Assembly (NCBI RefSeq): GCF_019049255.1
Contig: NZ_JAGMUJ010000027.1
Location: 38,004-102,003, forward strand
Direction of reading: 5' to 3'
From: Streptomyces sp. AC558_RSS880
Lineage (GTDB): Bacteria > Actinomycetota > Actinomycetes > Streptomycetales > Streptomycetaceae
DNA: 64,000 bases
Part shown: one piece after another, positions 33,406 to 41,519 of the stretch
Layout of the letters: every line of letters begins with the position of its first letter
Numbering within the stretch: the stretch's first letter is position 1
The notes under the pieces: generated by a model
Seen by the model: only the letters and a program-made list of their open reading frames with translations
Told to the model about the DNA's origin: nothing
Database searches by the model: none
Made by a program: the position numbers and the translations under genes

Positions 33406-36107
33406 CCGGGACGGAGAAGGCTGTGAACGAGGGGATGCGCCACCCGGTGCGTCACGGAACGCGGGCCGGCGAGGACATGTGGTCCGGCAGCTGGGTCACG
33501 GAGCGGCTCGGCGTCGAGCTGGCCGGGGACGAGAGCCTGCCCGGGCTGCTGGGGCTGGCGCTGCGCCGCAACCCCAAGCGGGCCCACCTGCTGGTGTCCA
33601 ACGTCCTCGGCAAGCACGTCCCCCAGTCGCCGTCCGTCGTGTACGGCCACGGCGTCACGCTCGGCCGCAGGGTGCGCGAGCTGCTGGGCGACGAGGCGGA
33701 CGGCGCGGTCGTCCTCGGCTACGCGGAGACCGCGACCGGCCTCGGTCACTCGGTCGCCGACGGCCTGGGCGTCGCCCCCTACCTGCACTCCACCCGCCGC
33801 CCGGTCGTGGGGACCGCCACGGCCGGCGGCTTCGAGGAATCCCACTCCCACGCCACGTCCCACCTGCTGCTCCCGGAGGACCCGTCGCTGCTGGCCGGGG
33901 ACGGCCCGCTGGTCCTGGTCGACGACGAGTTCTCCACGGGGAACACGGTGCTGAACACCGTCCGGGACCTTCACGCGCGGTATCCGCGGCGGCGGTACGT
34001 GGTGGTCGCGCTCGTCGACATGCGCTCGCCCGCCGACGCCGGGCGGCTGGACGAGTTCGCCCGCGAGATCGGGGCGCGCATCGACCTGGTGACGACCGCG
34101 TCGGGGACGGTGCGGTTGCCTGACGGCGTCCTGGAGAAGGGCCAGTCCTTGGTGGCGCAGTACGAGAGCGCCGCGAGGGGCGGCAGCCGGGCGTCTGCGG
34201 GCCCGTCGGGGCCGGCCGCGCAGCCCCCCGCGCCCCTCGAGGGAGCCGCCGGCACCGTCAGCCAGGAAGCCGACGCTCGGATGTCCCCCCCAGGGGCGCG
34301 GGGCGTGGTCGAATCCGCGGCTGCCGCCGCGTGGGCGCGACCAGCCGCGTCCGGCCCGCATCCGGCCGACGGACCCGGCCGCGCCACGCAAGTGGACCTG
34401 CGCTGGCCCTCCGGCCTCCCCGACGGCGGCCGCCACGGCTTCACCCCCGCGCACCGGGCCCGCCTCGAACACGCACTCCCCGACATGGCCGCCCGCCTCG
34501 CGGAGGCACTCCCCGATGACGCGCACCGCGTCCTCGTCCTCGGCTTCGAGGAGCTGATGTACGCCCCGCTGCGCCTCGCCGGCGAGCTGGAGCGGACCAC
34601 CGGCGCCGACATACGCTTCTCCACCACCACCCGCTCGCCCGTCCTCGCCGTCGACGACCCCGGCTACGCGATACGCACCCGCCTGGTCTTCCCCGCCCAC
34701 GACGACCCCGCCGACGGCCCCGGCGAGCGCTACGCCTACAACGTCGCCGGCGGCGGCTTCGACGCCGTCGTCGCCGTCGTCGACTCGGCGGCCGACACCC
34801 CCGCACTGCACGCGCCCGACGGCCTGCTCGCCCGGCTCGCCGCGCACACTCCGCAGGTCCTCCTCGCGGTCGTACCGTCGTACGTGCCCGCACCGCAGGA
34901 CACCGCTCCCAAGGACGCCCGACCGGACGCCCCCGAAAGGCCCGCCACCATGCTGCCCGAGCCCCTCAGAGGCCCCGCCTTCTCCTCGTACGCGCCCGAG
35001 GAGGTCGGCTGGCTGCTCCAGGACCTCTCGGACGTGACGCTGGAGGCGCCGACCGAGGAGCGCGAGGAGGCCATCCAGAGCGGCGGCGCCCACTACGCGG
35101 AGTCGCTGCCCGTGGAGTACCAGCCGAGCGAGCAGTACCAGGAACTGTTCCACGCGGCCCTGAACGAGTCGGCGGCCCGCCTGGCCCACGCGGTGGGCGT
35201 GGTCACCGAGACCGTGCTCGCCGAACGGTCCCCCCGCCCGGTGCTCGTCTCCCTGGCCCGCGCGGGCACCCCCGTGGGCATCCTGATGCGCCGCTGGGCG
35301 CAGCACCGCCACCGTCTCGACCTCCCTCACTACGCTGTCTCGATCGTCCGCGGCCGGGGCATCGACGCCAACGCGCTGCGCTGGCTGGCCGCCCACCACG
35401 ACCCCCGGGACGTGGTCTTCGTCGACGGCTGGACCGGCAAGGGCGCCATCACCCGCGAACTCGCCCAGGCGATCGAGGAGTTCGAGAAGGCCGAGGGGGT
35501 CACCGGCTTCGACCCGGAGATCGCGGTCCTGGCCGACCCCGGCTCCTGCGTCCGCACCTACGGCACCCGCGAGGACTATCTGATCCCCTCCGCCTGCCTC
35601 AACTCCACGGTGTCCGGCCTGATCTCACGCACCGTGCTCCGCGCCGACCTGGTCGGCCCGCACGACTTCCACGGCGCCAAGTTCTACCGCGAACTCGCCG
35701 GCGCCGACCTCTCGGTGGCCTTCCTGGACGCCGTGGCCGCCCGCTTCCCGGAGGTCACCGACGCCGCCTGCGCCCAGGCCAAGGAACTGCTCTCCACCGA
35801 CCGCACCCCCACCTGGGAGGGCTGGGCGGCGGTCGAACGCATCAGCGAGGAGTACGGCATCCATGACGTGAACCTCGTCAAGCCCGGAGTCGGCGAGACC
35901 ACCCGGGTGCTGTTGCGCCGGGTGCCCTGGAAGGTGCTCGCCCGGGCCGGAGCCGGCAGCGACCTCGACCACGTACGCCTCCTCGCTCAGCAGCGGGGCG
36001 TCCCCGTCGAAGAGGTCGACGGACTCCCCTACACCTGCGTCGGACTGATCCACCCCCGCTACACCCGTGGCGCCACCGGCGCCGACGGCAAGGCGGTGAC
36101 CGGCTGA
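33402..36107 (+). CDS. Ter-module fusion: PRTase - TRSP - PRTase - PELOTA
   Basis: 901 residues. Domain 1 (about 25-260) is a type I phosphoribosyltransferase with the PRPP loop LVLVDDEFSTGNTVLNT. A linker of about 63 residues (266-328) is encoded by dispersed-repeat DNA. Domain 2 (about 345-505) is the TRSP domain, with the eponymous motif in FSTTTRSPVLAVDD. Domain 3 (about 516-800) is a second PRTase/StiP-like domain with a variant loop VFVDGWTGKGAITRE near residue 670. Domain 4 (about 815-885) is PELOTA-like (GIHDVNLVKPGVGETTRV). The two halves are, as I recall the families, usually separate proteins. Proposed role: assembling a nucleoside-like metabolite for the Ter stress response. GTG start overlaps the aldolase stop. 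Confidence 0.85.
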   Translation: MTGTEKAVNEGMRHPVRHGTRAGEDMWSGSWVTERLGVELAGDESLPGLLGLALRRNPKRAHLLVSNVLGKHVPQSPSVVYGHGVTLGRRVRELLGDEADGAVVLGYAETATGLGHSVADGLGVAPYLHSTRRPVVGTATAGGFEESHSHATSHLLLPEDPSLLAGDGPLVLVDDEFSTGNTVLNTVRDLHARYPRRRYVVVALVDMRSPADAGRLDEFAREIGARIDLVTTASGTVRLPDGVLEKGQSLVAQYESAARGGSRASAGPSGPAAQPPAPLEGAAGTVSQEADARMSPPGARGVVESAAAAAWARPAASGPHPADGPGRATQVDLRWPSGLPDGGRHGFTPAHRARLEHALPDMAARLAEALPDDAHRVLVLGFEELMYAPLRLAGELERTTGADIRFSTTTRSPVLAVDDPGYAIRTRLVFPAHDDPADGPGERYAYNVAGGGFDAVVAVVDSAADTPALHAPDGLLARLAAHTPQVLLAVVPSYVPAPQDTAPKDARPDAPERPATMLPEPLRGPAFSSYAPEEVGWLLQDLSDVTLEAPTEEREEAIQSGGAHYAESLPVEYQPSEQYQELFHAALNESAARLAHAVGVVTETVLAERSPRPVLVSLARAGTPVGILMRRWAQHRHRLDLPHYAVSIVRGRGIDANALRWLAAHHDPRDVVFVDGWTGKGAITRELAQAIEEFEKAEGVTGFDPEIAVLADPGSCVRTYGTREDYLIPSACLNSTVSGLISRTVLRADLVGPHDFHGAKFYRELAGADLSVAFLDAVAARFPEVTDAACAQAKELLSTDRTPTWEGWAAVERISEEYGIHDVNLVKPGVGETTRVLLRRVPWKVLARAGAGSDLDHVRLLAQQRGVPVEEVDGLPYTCVGLIHPRYTRGATGADGKAVTG
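34198..34375. repeat. Family B dispersed repeat, inverted pair, inside a coding sequence
   Basis: At 34292-34375 the sequence starts AGGGGCGCGGGG and continues through GCGGCTGCCGCCGCG to GACCAGCCGCG, aligning well with 5529-5600. At 34198-34238 the complement of the same unit is present. The pair lies in frame in the linker of the PRTase-TRSP protein, although this repeat type is otherwise intergenic. Confidence 0.7.
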
Positions 36108-36919
36108 TGCCCGTCATCGTCGCCAGCGACCTCGACCGCACCCTCATCTACTCCGCCGCCGCCCTCGCCCTGACCATGCCGGACGCGCGGGCACCCCGGC
36201 TGCTGTGCGTGGAGGTCCACGAGAGCAAGCCCCTGTCCTATATGACGGAGATGGCGGCCCGGCTCCTCACCGACCTCGGCGACGAGGCCGTGTTCGTCCC
36301 CACGACGACCCGCACGCGCAAGCAGTACCAGCGCATCAACCTCCCCGGCCCGCCGCCGACCTACGCGATCTGCGCCAACGGCGGGCACCTCCTCGTCGAC
36401 GGCGTGTCCGACCGGGACTGGCACGCCCGGGTGCTCGCCCGCCTGGCCGACGAGTGCGCCCCGCTGTCCGAGGTGCAGGAACATCTGCTGCGGACCGCCG
36501 ACCCGGTCTGGGTGCGCAAGCACCGGGTCGCCGAGGACCTCTTCGCCTACCTCGTCGTCGAGCGGGAACTGCTGCGCGAGGAGTGGGTGAAGGAACTCGG
36601 GGAGTGGGCGGAGAACCGCGGCTGGACCGTGTCCCTCCAGGGCCGCAAGATCTACGCCGTGCCCAAGCCCCTCACCAAGAGCGCGGCCATGCACGAGGTC
36701 GCCCGCCGCACCGGCGCCGATCTCACCCTCGCCGCCGGCGACTCCCTCCTCGACGCCGACCTGCTCCTCGCCGTGGACCAGGGCTGGCGCCCCGGTCACG
36801 GCGAACTCGCCGACGCCGACTGGACGGCCCCCGCGATCAGGGCTCTCCCCGAGCGGGGCGTCCTGGCCGGCGAGCGCATCCTGCGCGAGTTCCTGCAGGC
36901 GGTGCGCTCACCTCGGTGA
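36107..36919 (+). CDS. HAD-superfamily phosphatase of the Ter module
   Basis: 270 residues of the Cof/sucrose-phosphatase-like HAD group. Motif I is SDLDRT (Asp8, Asp10), motif II a Thr in VPTTTRTRKQY, motif III a Lys in KPLTKSAAM and motif IV GDSLLDADLL. Its cap would select a small phosphorylated substrate, presumably the product of the PRTase/aldolase steps. It starts one base inside the previous stop (TGATG), so it is translationally coupled and closes the three-gene operon. A 22-bp tandem repeat begins at its stop codon. Confidence 0.9.
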   Translation: MPVIVASDLDRTLIYSAAALALTMPDARAPRLLCVEVHESKPLSYMTEMAARLLTDLGDEAVFVPTTTRTRKQYQRINLPGPPPTYAICANGGHLLVDGVSDRDWHARVLARLADECAPLSEVQEHLLRTADPVWVRKHRVAEDLFAYLVVERELLREEWVKELGEWAENRGWTVSLQGRKIYAVPKPLTKSAAMHEVARRTGADLTLAAGDSLLDADLLLAVDQGWRPGHGELADADWTAPAIRALPERGVLAGERILREFLQAVRSPR

Positions 36920-37027
36920 GACCGCGCGACCGCCTCGGCGGGACCGCGCGACCGCCTCGGCGGGACCGCGCGGCCGCCTTGGTGGGACCGCGCGGCCGCC
37001 TTGGTGGGACCGTGCGACCGAGAGGCC
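36918..37027. repeat. 22-bp tandem repeat, five copies
   Basis: Units at 36918, 36940, 36962, 36984 and 37006. The consensus is GGGACCGCGCGACCGCCTCG plus GC; copies 3 and 4 are identical and read GGCCGCCTTGGT in the second half. The array starts within the HAD stop codon and ends 14 bp before the convergent DedA stop. Confidence 0.9.
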
Positions 37028-37041
37028 ATGCGGCCGGGGCG

Positions 37042-37827
37042 TCAGCGGTGGCGTCGCAGGCTCATCGTGTCGGCGGAGTCGTACCCGTGGACGGGCGCGC
37101 TCCCGTCGGCGTGCTCGGCGCCGGCGGCGGACGACGGGCGTATGTGATCCGTGCCCGCTCGCCCGTCCCGCCGACGGCGGCCGTCGCCCGAGCGCAGCAG
37201 CCGCAGGACCACGAACGCCACCAAGGCCAGCGCGGCCACGCCGAGGACCACCTTCGAGTACGCCGACACGATGGTCGACACCTGCTCCCAGTTGTCCCCC
37301 AGCACGTACCCCGCGAGCACGAACGCGATGTTCCAGATCGCGCTGCCCAGTGTGGTCAGACCGAGGAACAGCGGCAGCCGCATGCGCTCCACGCCGGCCG
37401 GCACCGATATGAAACTGCGGAAGAGCGGAATCATCCGGCCGAAGAACACCGCTTTCGGCCCGTGCCGCAGGAACCAGGCCTCCGTCCTCTCGATGTCCGC
37501 GACCTTCACCAACGGCAGCCGCCCCGCTATCGCCACCGTCCGGTCCCGGCCGAGCAGCGCGCCCACTCCGTACAGCGCGAGCGCGCCGACCACCGAGCCT
37601 GCGGTCGTCCACAGCAGCACGGCGAGCAGACCCATCCGCCCACTGCTCGCGGCGAATCCCGCCAGCGGCAGGATCACCTCGCTGGGGATGGGAGGGAAGA
37701 GGTTCTCCAGTGCGATGGCGAGGCCGGCCCCGGGGGCGCCCATGGCGTCCATGAGGTCGTTGACCCACTGCGGTCCGGCACTTTCGTCCGCTGCCGCTGC
37801 GATCGTGTGCACTGCGATGGCTGTCAT
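37042..37827 (-). CDS. DedA-family membrane protein (1)
   Basis: 261 residues from ATG 37827, chosen because TAGCGT lies 7 nt upstream (leaderless). The DedA core: ALENLFPPIPSEVILPLAGF near residue 40 with the conserved Glu/Pro residues, then FFGRMIPLFRSFISVPAGV with the family Arg pair and GxxRM pattern, then a Trp in SAIWNIAFVLAGYVLGDNW. Four or so membrane segments. DedA proteins scramble or transport phospholipids or undecaprenyl phosphate carriers in other bacteria. The tail is basic and disordered. Divergent from the two-component pair. Confidence 0.92.
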   Translation of the reverse strand: MTAIAVHTIAAAADESAGPQWVNDLMDAMGAPGAGLAIALENLFPPIPSEVILPLAGFAASSGRMGLLAVLLWTTAGSVVGALALYGVGALLGRDRTVAIAGRLPLVKVADIERTEAWFLRHGPKAVFFGRMIPLFRSFISVPAGVERMRLPLFLGLTTLGSAIWNIAFVLAGYVLGDNWEQVSTIVSAYSKVVLGVAALALVAFVVLRLLRSGDGRRRRDGRAGTDHIRPSSAAGAEHADGSAPVHGYDSADTMSLRRHR

Positions 37828-37958
37828 GCCTGCCACGCTAGAAAACCGGAGCTGAAGGAGCGCTGAGGAAAGCCGCACGATGCCCTGCGGTACTCCACAG
37901 CCGCAATTGCGGTTTTCCGCAGTGCGCTCCCCTGCCGCGCCCGACTAGCCTCGCGATC
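37828..37958. promoter_or_regulatory. Divergent leaderless promoters of dedA and the histidine kinase gene
   Basis: Towards the left, TAGCGT (complement of 37835-37840) with a 7-nt gap before ATG 37827; towards the right, TAGCCT (37946-37951) with a 7-nt gap before ATG 37959. Between them lies the perfect 12-bp palindrome CCGCAATTGCGG (37901-37912), a candidate regulator site. Confidence 0.55.
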
Positions 37959-39101
37959 ATGCGAGACACGGTGCGGCGCGTGGTGCGGTGCGCGGTGGGG
38001 CTGATGTGGGGCGCCGCCGCGGCCGTCGTCGAGCTGCTCTACACGGTTCTGGCCGGCCTGCTCCTGCTGCCCGTCGTGGCCTGGCCGCGCGGTCGTCGCA
38101 CCGTGCTCCGCCCGGTCCTCGCGGGCGCGCGGAAACTGACGGAACCGGAGCGCGCACGGCTGCGGATCTGGCTGGGGGTGCACACCTCGCCCGCGTACGA
38201 GGACACACAGGCCCTGGGGTACCTGGCGTGCCGTTGGGCGCTGGGCGTACTGGGCGCGGTGGTGATGCTCTCGGTGGCGATCGGCCTCGGGTACGGCACG
38301 TCCTGGACGTACCTCTGGCTGCTGGTCGACGACGTACGGAACACCGCGTCGATCGTCTACACGTCCCTCGGCGGCCTCTTCCTGCTCTTCCTCGCCGTGC
38401 AGGGGATACTCGCCGTGGCCGAGCTGGAGGGGAAGCTGGCCCACCGCCTGCTCGGGCCCCGCCACCAGGAGGAGCTGGAGCGGCGCATCGCCGAACTGTC
38501 CGCGAGCCGCGCGGCCGTGGTCGACGCGGTGAACGACGAGCGGCGGCGCATCGAGCGGGATCTGCACGACGGAGTGCAGCAGCGTCTGGTCGCGCTCGGC
38601 ATGCTGCTCGGCCGCGCCCTGCGCAGCGAGGACCCGGCCCGCACGGACCGGCTGCTGCGCCAGGCGCACGAGGAGAGCCGGCACGCCCTGGACGACCTGC
38701 GCGAGGTGGCGTGGCGGGTCTACCCCACCACACTGGACGAGGCAGGGCTGCGGGCGGCGCTGGAGACGGTCGCCGAGCGGGCCTCCGTCCCGGTACGGGT
38801 GGAGTACGGGCTCACCGGGGAGCCCGAGCGGGCGGTGGGGACCGTCGTCTACTTCGTCGTCTGCGAGGCCGTCACCAACGCGGTGAAGCACGCGACGCCG
38901 ACCCGGATAGCGGTCGAGGTCGGATCGAAGGAAGGAGTGGTGTACGTGAGTGTCGAGGACGACGGCCGGGGCGGTGCGAACGCGACGGGCAGCGGACTGT
39001 TCGGGCTCGCCCGGCGTGTCGCCGCACTCGACGGGCATCTGGAGGTGCGCAGTCCGCCGGGCGGACCGACCCTGGTGACCGCGGAGCTGCCGTGCGCCTG
39101 A
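37959..39101 (+). CDS. NarL-type sensor histidine kinase
   Basis: 380 residues. The N-terminal half has about four hydrophobic segments and short loops, with no large extracellular sensor. A HisKA_3 dimerisation region follows, ERRRIERDLHDGVQQRL, with phospho-acceptor His203. The HATPase domain shows the N-box CEAVTNAVKHAT and the glycine box GSGLFGLARRV. Membrane-bound kinase of the LiaS/DesK-like group. Its stop overlaps the response-regulator start by 10 bp, so the pair is cotranslated. The signal is unknown; it shares a promoter region with dedA, which hints at envelope sensing. Confidence 0.95.
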   Translation: MRDTVRRVVRCAVGLMWGAAAAVVELLYTVLAGLLLLPVVAWPRGRRTVLRPVLAGARKLTEPERARLRIWLGVHTSPAYEDTQALGYLACRWALGVLGAVVMLSVAIGLGYGTSWTYLWLLVDDVRNTASIVYTSLGGLFLLFLAVQGILAVAELEGKLAHRLLGPRHQEELERRIAELSASRAAVVDAVNDERRRIERDLHDGVQQRLVALGMLLGRALRSEDPARTDRLLRQAHEESRHALDDLREVAWRVYPTTLDEAGLRAALETVAERASVPVRVEYGLTGEPERAVGTVVYFVVCEAVTNAVKHATPTRIAVEVGSKEGVVYVSVEDDGRGGANATGSGLFGLARRVAALDGHLEVRSPPGGPTLVTAELPCA

Positions 39102-39736
39102 TCCTGGCCGAGGACTCCACCCTGCTCAGAGAGGGCCTGGTGCGGCTGCTGGCGGAGGAGGGGCATCAGGTGCTGGCCGCCGTCGGCAACGCGGAACTGC
39201 TGCTGAGGGCGGTCGCCGAGGACCCGCCTGACGTGGTGGTCGCCGATGTGCGGATGCCGCCCACCCACACCGACGAAGGACTGCGCGCGGCCCTGGAGAT
39301 CCGCCGGCGCTGGCCGTCCGTGGGGGTGCTGGTGCTCTCGCAGTACGTGGAGAAGCGGTACGCGACCGAACTGCTGACCGGTGAGTCGGAAGGAGTCGGC
39401 TATCTGCTCAAGGACCGTGTCGTCCAGGTCGACGAGTTCCTGGACGCCCTGGAGCGGGTGTCGCAGGGGCGCGCCGCCTTCGATCCGGAGGTCGTACGGC
39501 AGCTGCTCGGCCGCACGACGCACACCGACCCGCTCGCCCGTCTCACCGCGCGGGAGCAGGCGGTGCTGGCCGAGATGGCGCAGGGGCACACCAACGCGGC
39601 CATCGCGCAGCGGCTGCACATCTCGCAGAGCGCGGTGGAGAAACACACCAACGCGATCTTCGACAAGCTCGGACTGACCGGAGGTGAGGGCTATTCACGC
39701 AGGGTGCTCGCGGTGCTGCGCTACCTCGGCAGCTGA
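39092..39736 (+). CDS. NarL/FixJ-family response regulator
   Basis: 214 residues. GTG 39092 is the start because it gives the standard RLILAEDSTLL receiver opening. The receiver domain has Asp52 (VVADVRMPP) as phosphorylation site, a conserved Lys in YLLKDRV and acidic residues near the N-terminus. The LuxR-type helix-turn-helix occupies about residues 150-205: LTAREQAVLAEMAQGHTNAA and SQSAVEKHTNAIFDKLGL. It is the partner of the kinase it overlaps. The palindrome in the upstream dedA/kinase promoter region is a candidate target. Confidence 0.95.
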   Translation: MRLILAEDSTLLREGLVRLLAEEGHQVLAAVGNAELLLRAVAEDPPDVVVADVRMPPTHTDEGLRAALEIRRRWPSVGVLVLSQYVEKRYATELLTGESEGVGYLLKDRVVQVDEFLDALERVSQGRAAFDPEVVRQLLGRTTHTDPLARLTAREQAVLAEMAQGHTNAAIAQRLHISQSAVEKHTNAIFDKLGLTGGEGYSRRVLAVLRYLGS

Positions 39737-39764
39737 CGTCCGGTGCCGTGGCCTCCGTCGGGGA

Positions 39765-39977
39765 TCAGCCGCAGCAGCCGCCACCGCAGCAGCCGCCACC
39801 ACCGCCCGCGCGGGGAGCCGGGGCCGCGGCGGTACCGGCCACCGCGACCGTGGAGAGGAGCTTGACCGTGTCGTCGTGTCCCGCCGGGCAGGCCGCGGGC
39901 GCGGAGGACTCCGCCATGGGGCGGCTCAGTTCGAAGGTGTCGCCGCAGGTCCGGCAGCGGTACTCGTAGCGAGGCAT
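39765..39977 (-). CDS. FmdB-family zinc-ribbon protein
   Basis: 70 residues from ATG 39977 (GTG 39983 would add two). MPRYEYRCRTCGDTFE is the FmdB opening; the zinc site is CRTC plus Cys and His in CPAGHD. The C-terminus is a Gly/Cys-rich run, GGGGGCCGGGCCG, unusual for its cysteine density and possibly a second metal site. FmdB proteins are suspected regulators of amidase/formamidase expression, but the role is not established here. Confidence 0.85.
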   Translation of the reverse strand: MPRYEYRCRTCGDTFELSRPMAESSAPAACPAGHDDTVKLLSTVAVAGTAAAPAPRAGGGGGCCGGGCCG

Positions 39978-40014
39978 GGGCACAGGTTAACCGGCTCGGC
40001 CGGCACGGGGACGG

Positions 40015-41445
40015 TCAGTGGGCGGCGGCGCCGCGTTCCTCCCGGATCCGGGCCACCACACGGCTCACCGCCGCCCGTACCTCCTCCGTCTCCGTCAGGA
40101 AGTGCCAGTAGTCGGGATGGCGGCCCTCCAGCCCGGCGACGGCTCGCTCCAGACGGGCCACGGCGTCGTCCAGGGGGCGGGCGTGACGCGGGTCGGGGGT
40201 GTTGCGGCCGGCCATGGCCAGACGCTGGGCGTCCCGGATGGCGAAGCGGGTGCGCTCGATCTCCTGCCCGGGATCCTTCTGCACCGCGTTCAGCCGCCGC
40301 AGTCGGTCACCGGCGGCCGACACCGCCTCGTCGGTCGTGTTCAGCAGCGCCCGCGCGGTCGACAGCAGAGCGGTGGCGTCCGCCCAGCGCTGCTCCTCGC
40401 GGGCCGCCCGGGCCTCGGCGAGTCTCGCTTCCGCCTGTCCCACGTTCTCCGAAGCGACGTCGGGGACGTGCTGCAGGTCCTGCCAGCAGGCGGCGGTGAA
40501 GCGCCGGCGCAGTTCGCTGAGGACCGGTTCGACCTGTTCGGAGCGGGTGGTGAGGGCCTGGGCACGGGTGCGCAGGGAGACCAGCCGGTGGTCGATCTCG
40601 GCGGCCCGTTCCGGCAGCCGTTCGGCTTCGACGCGGACCGCCTCGGCCTCACGCGTGACCCGTTCGGCCCGCTCCAGGGTTCCCGGCACGCCGTGCTGTC
40701 CCGCGCCCTGGTTCAGCTTGGTCAGTTCCGGGGAGAGCGCGGCGAGCCGGGCGGCGAGGTCGTCGGCCCTCAGACCCGATCCACGGGTGGTGTCGAGGGC
40801 GTTCGAGGCGGCGAGCAGTGCCTGCCGGGCGCGTTCGACGGCGGGTGCGAGCCGGGCGAGCTGGGTCTCGGCCTTGTCGAGAAGGGAGCCGAGCCCGTCG
40901 GCGAACCGGTCCAGTTCCTGCTTGACCCGGTCGAGCTCGTCCTTGGCGGCGGTCAGCCGGTCGCGGGCCCGGGAGGCGGCCGAGGCCTCCAGATCGTCGC
41001 GGTCCAGGTCATGGGCGTCGACGGCGCTGATGTACTGGCGGCTGGCCTCGTCGATGCGCCGGCCGAGCGCCTCGAAGTCGGCGACGGCGCGGCGGGCGGC
41101 GGGGGAGGCGTCGACAGCGGTGATCGTCTCGATGGAGATCCGCAGGTCGCGCTGGGCGGTGTCGAGTTCGTAGAAGGCGGCCGCCGCCGCGTCCTTGGCG
41201 GCCTGCGCCTCGGCCCGCTGGTTCTCGGCCCGCCCGCCGAACCAGCGCCGCGTCCCGCCCCCGGTGACCGCGGCGGGCAGCACCAGCGCCGCGACCAGCG
41301 GCAGCCCCACGAGGGCGAGCACGTCCCGCAGCGCGCCGGGCGCCCGGCGGACACCCGGCCGAAGAGGAAGAGGAGGTACGGCACGACGCGCACGAGGCAC
41401 GCGCGGTTCCGACGGCGAGTGCGGCTGCGCTGGTGTCGCCGTCAC
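40015..41445 (-). CDS. Membrane-anchored coiled-coil protein of unknown function
   Basis: 476 residues. A basic/Pro-rich N-terminus is followed by one membrane segment (DVLALVGLPLVAALVLPAAV, residues 40-60). About 380 residues of almost continuous helix with heptad patterns follow (AENQRAEAQAAKDAAAAA and RLTAAKDELDRVKQELDRFA are examples). No known catalytic motif is visible. GTG start with GGAGAGGG upstream. The topology suggests a long cytoplasmic or extracytoplasmic scaffold. The neighbours (FmdB, DUF4097 lipoprotein) do not define a pathway. Confidence 0.8.
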   Translation of the reverse strand: MTATPAQPHSPSEPRVPRARRAVPPLPLRPGVRRAPGALRDVLALVGLPLVAALVLPAAVTGGGTRRWFGGRAENQRAEAQAAKDAAAAAFYELDTAQRDLRISIETITAVDASPAARRAVADFEALGRRIDEASRQYISAVDAHDLDRDDLEASAASRARDRLTAAKDELDRVKQELDRFADGLGSLLDKAETQLARLAPAVERARQALLAASNALDTTRGSGLRADDLAARLAALSPELTKLNQGAGQHGVPGTLERAERVTREAEAVRVEAERLPERAAEIDHRLVSLRTRAQALTTRSEQVEPVLSELRRRFTAACWQDLQHVPDVASENVGQAEARLAEARAAREEQRWADATALLSTARALLNTTDEAVSAAGDRLRRLNAVQKDPGQEIERTRFAIRDAQRLAMAGRNTPDPRHARPLDDAVARLERAVAGLEGRHPDYWHFLTETEEVRAAVSRVVARIREERGAAAH

Positions 41446-41519
41446 ATCCCTCTCCCGTACTGTCGTTCGCCCTGCCCGATGTCATTCTCCCACCGGCAGA
41501 AGACGAAGACACGGGTCGG

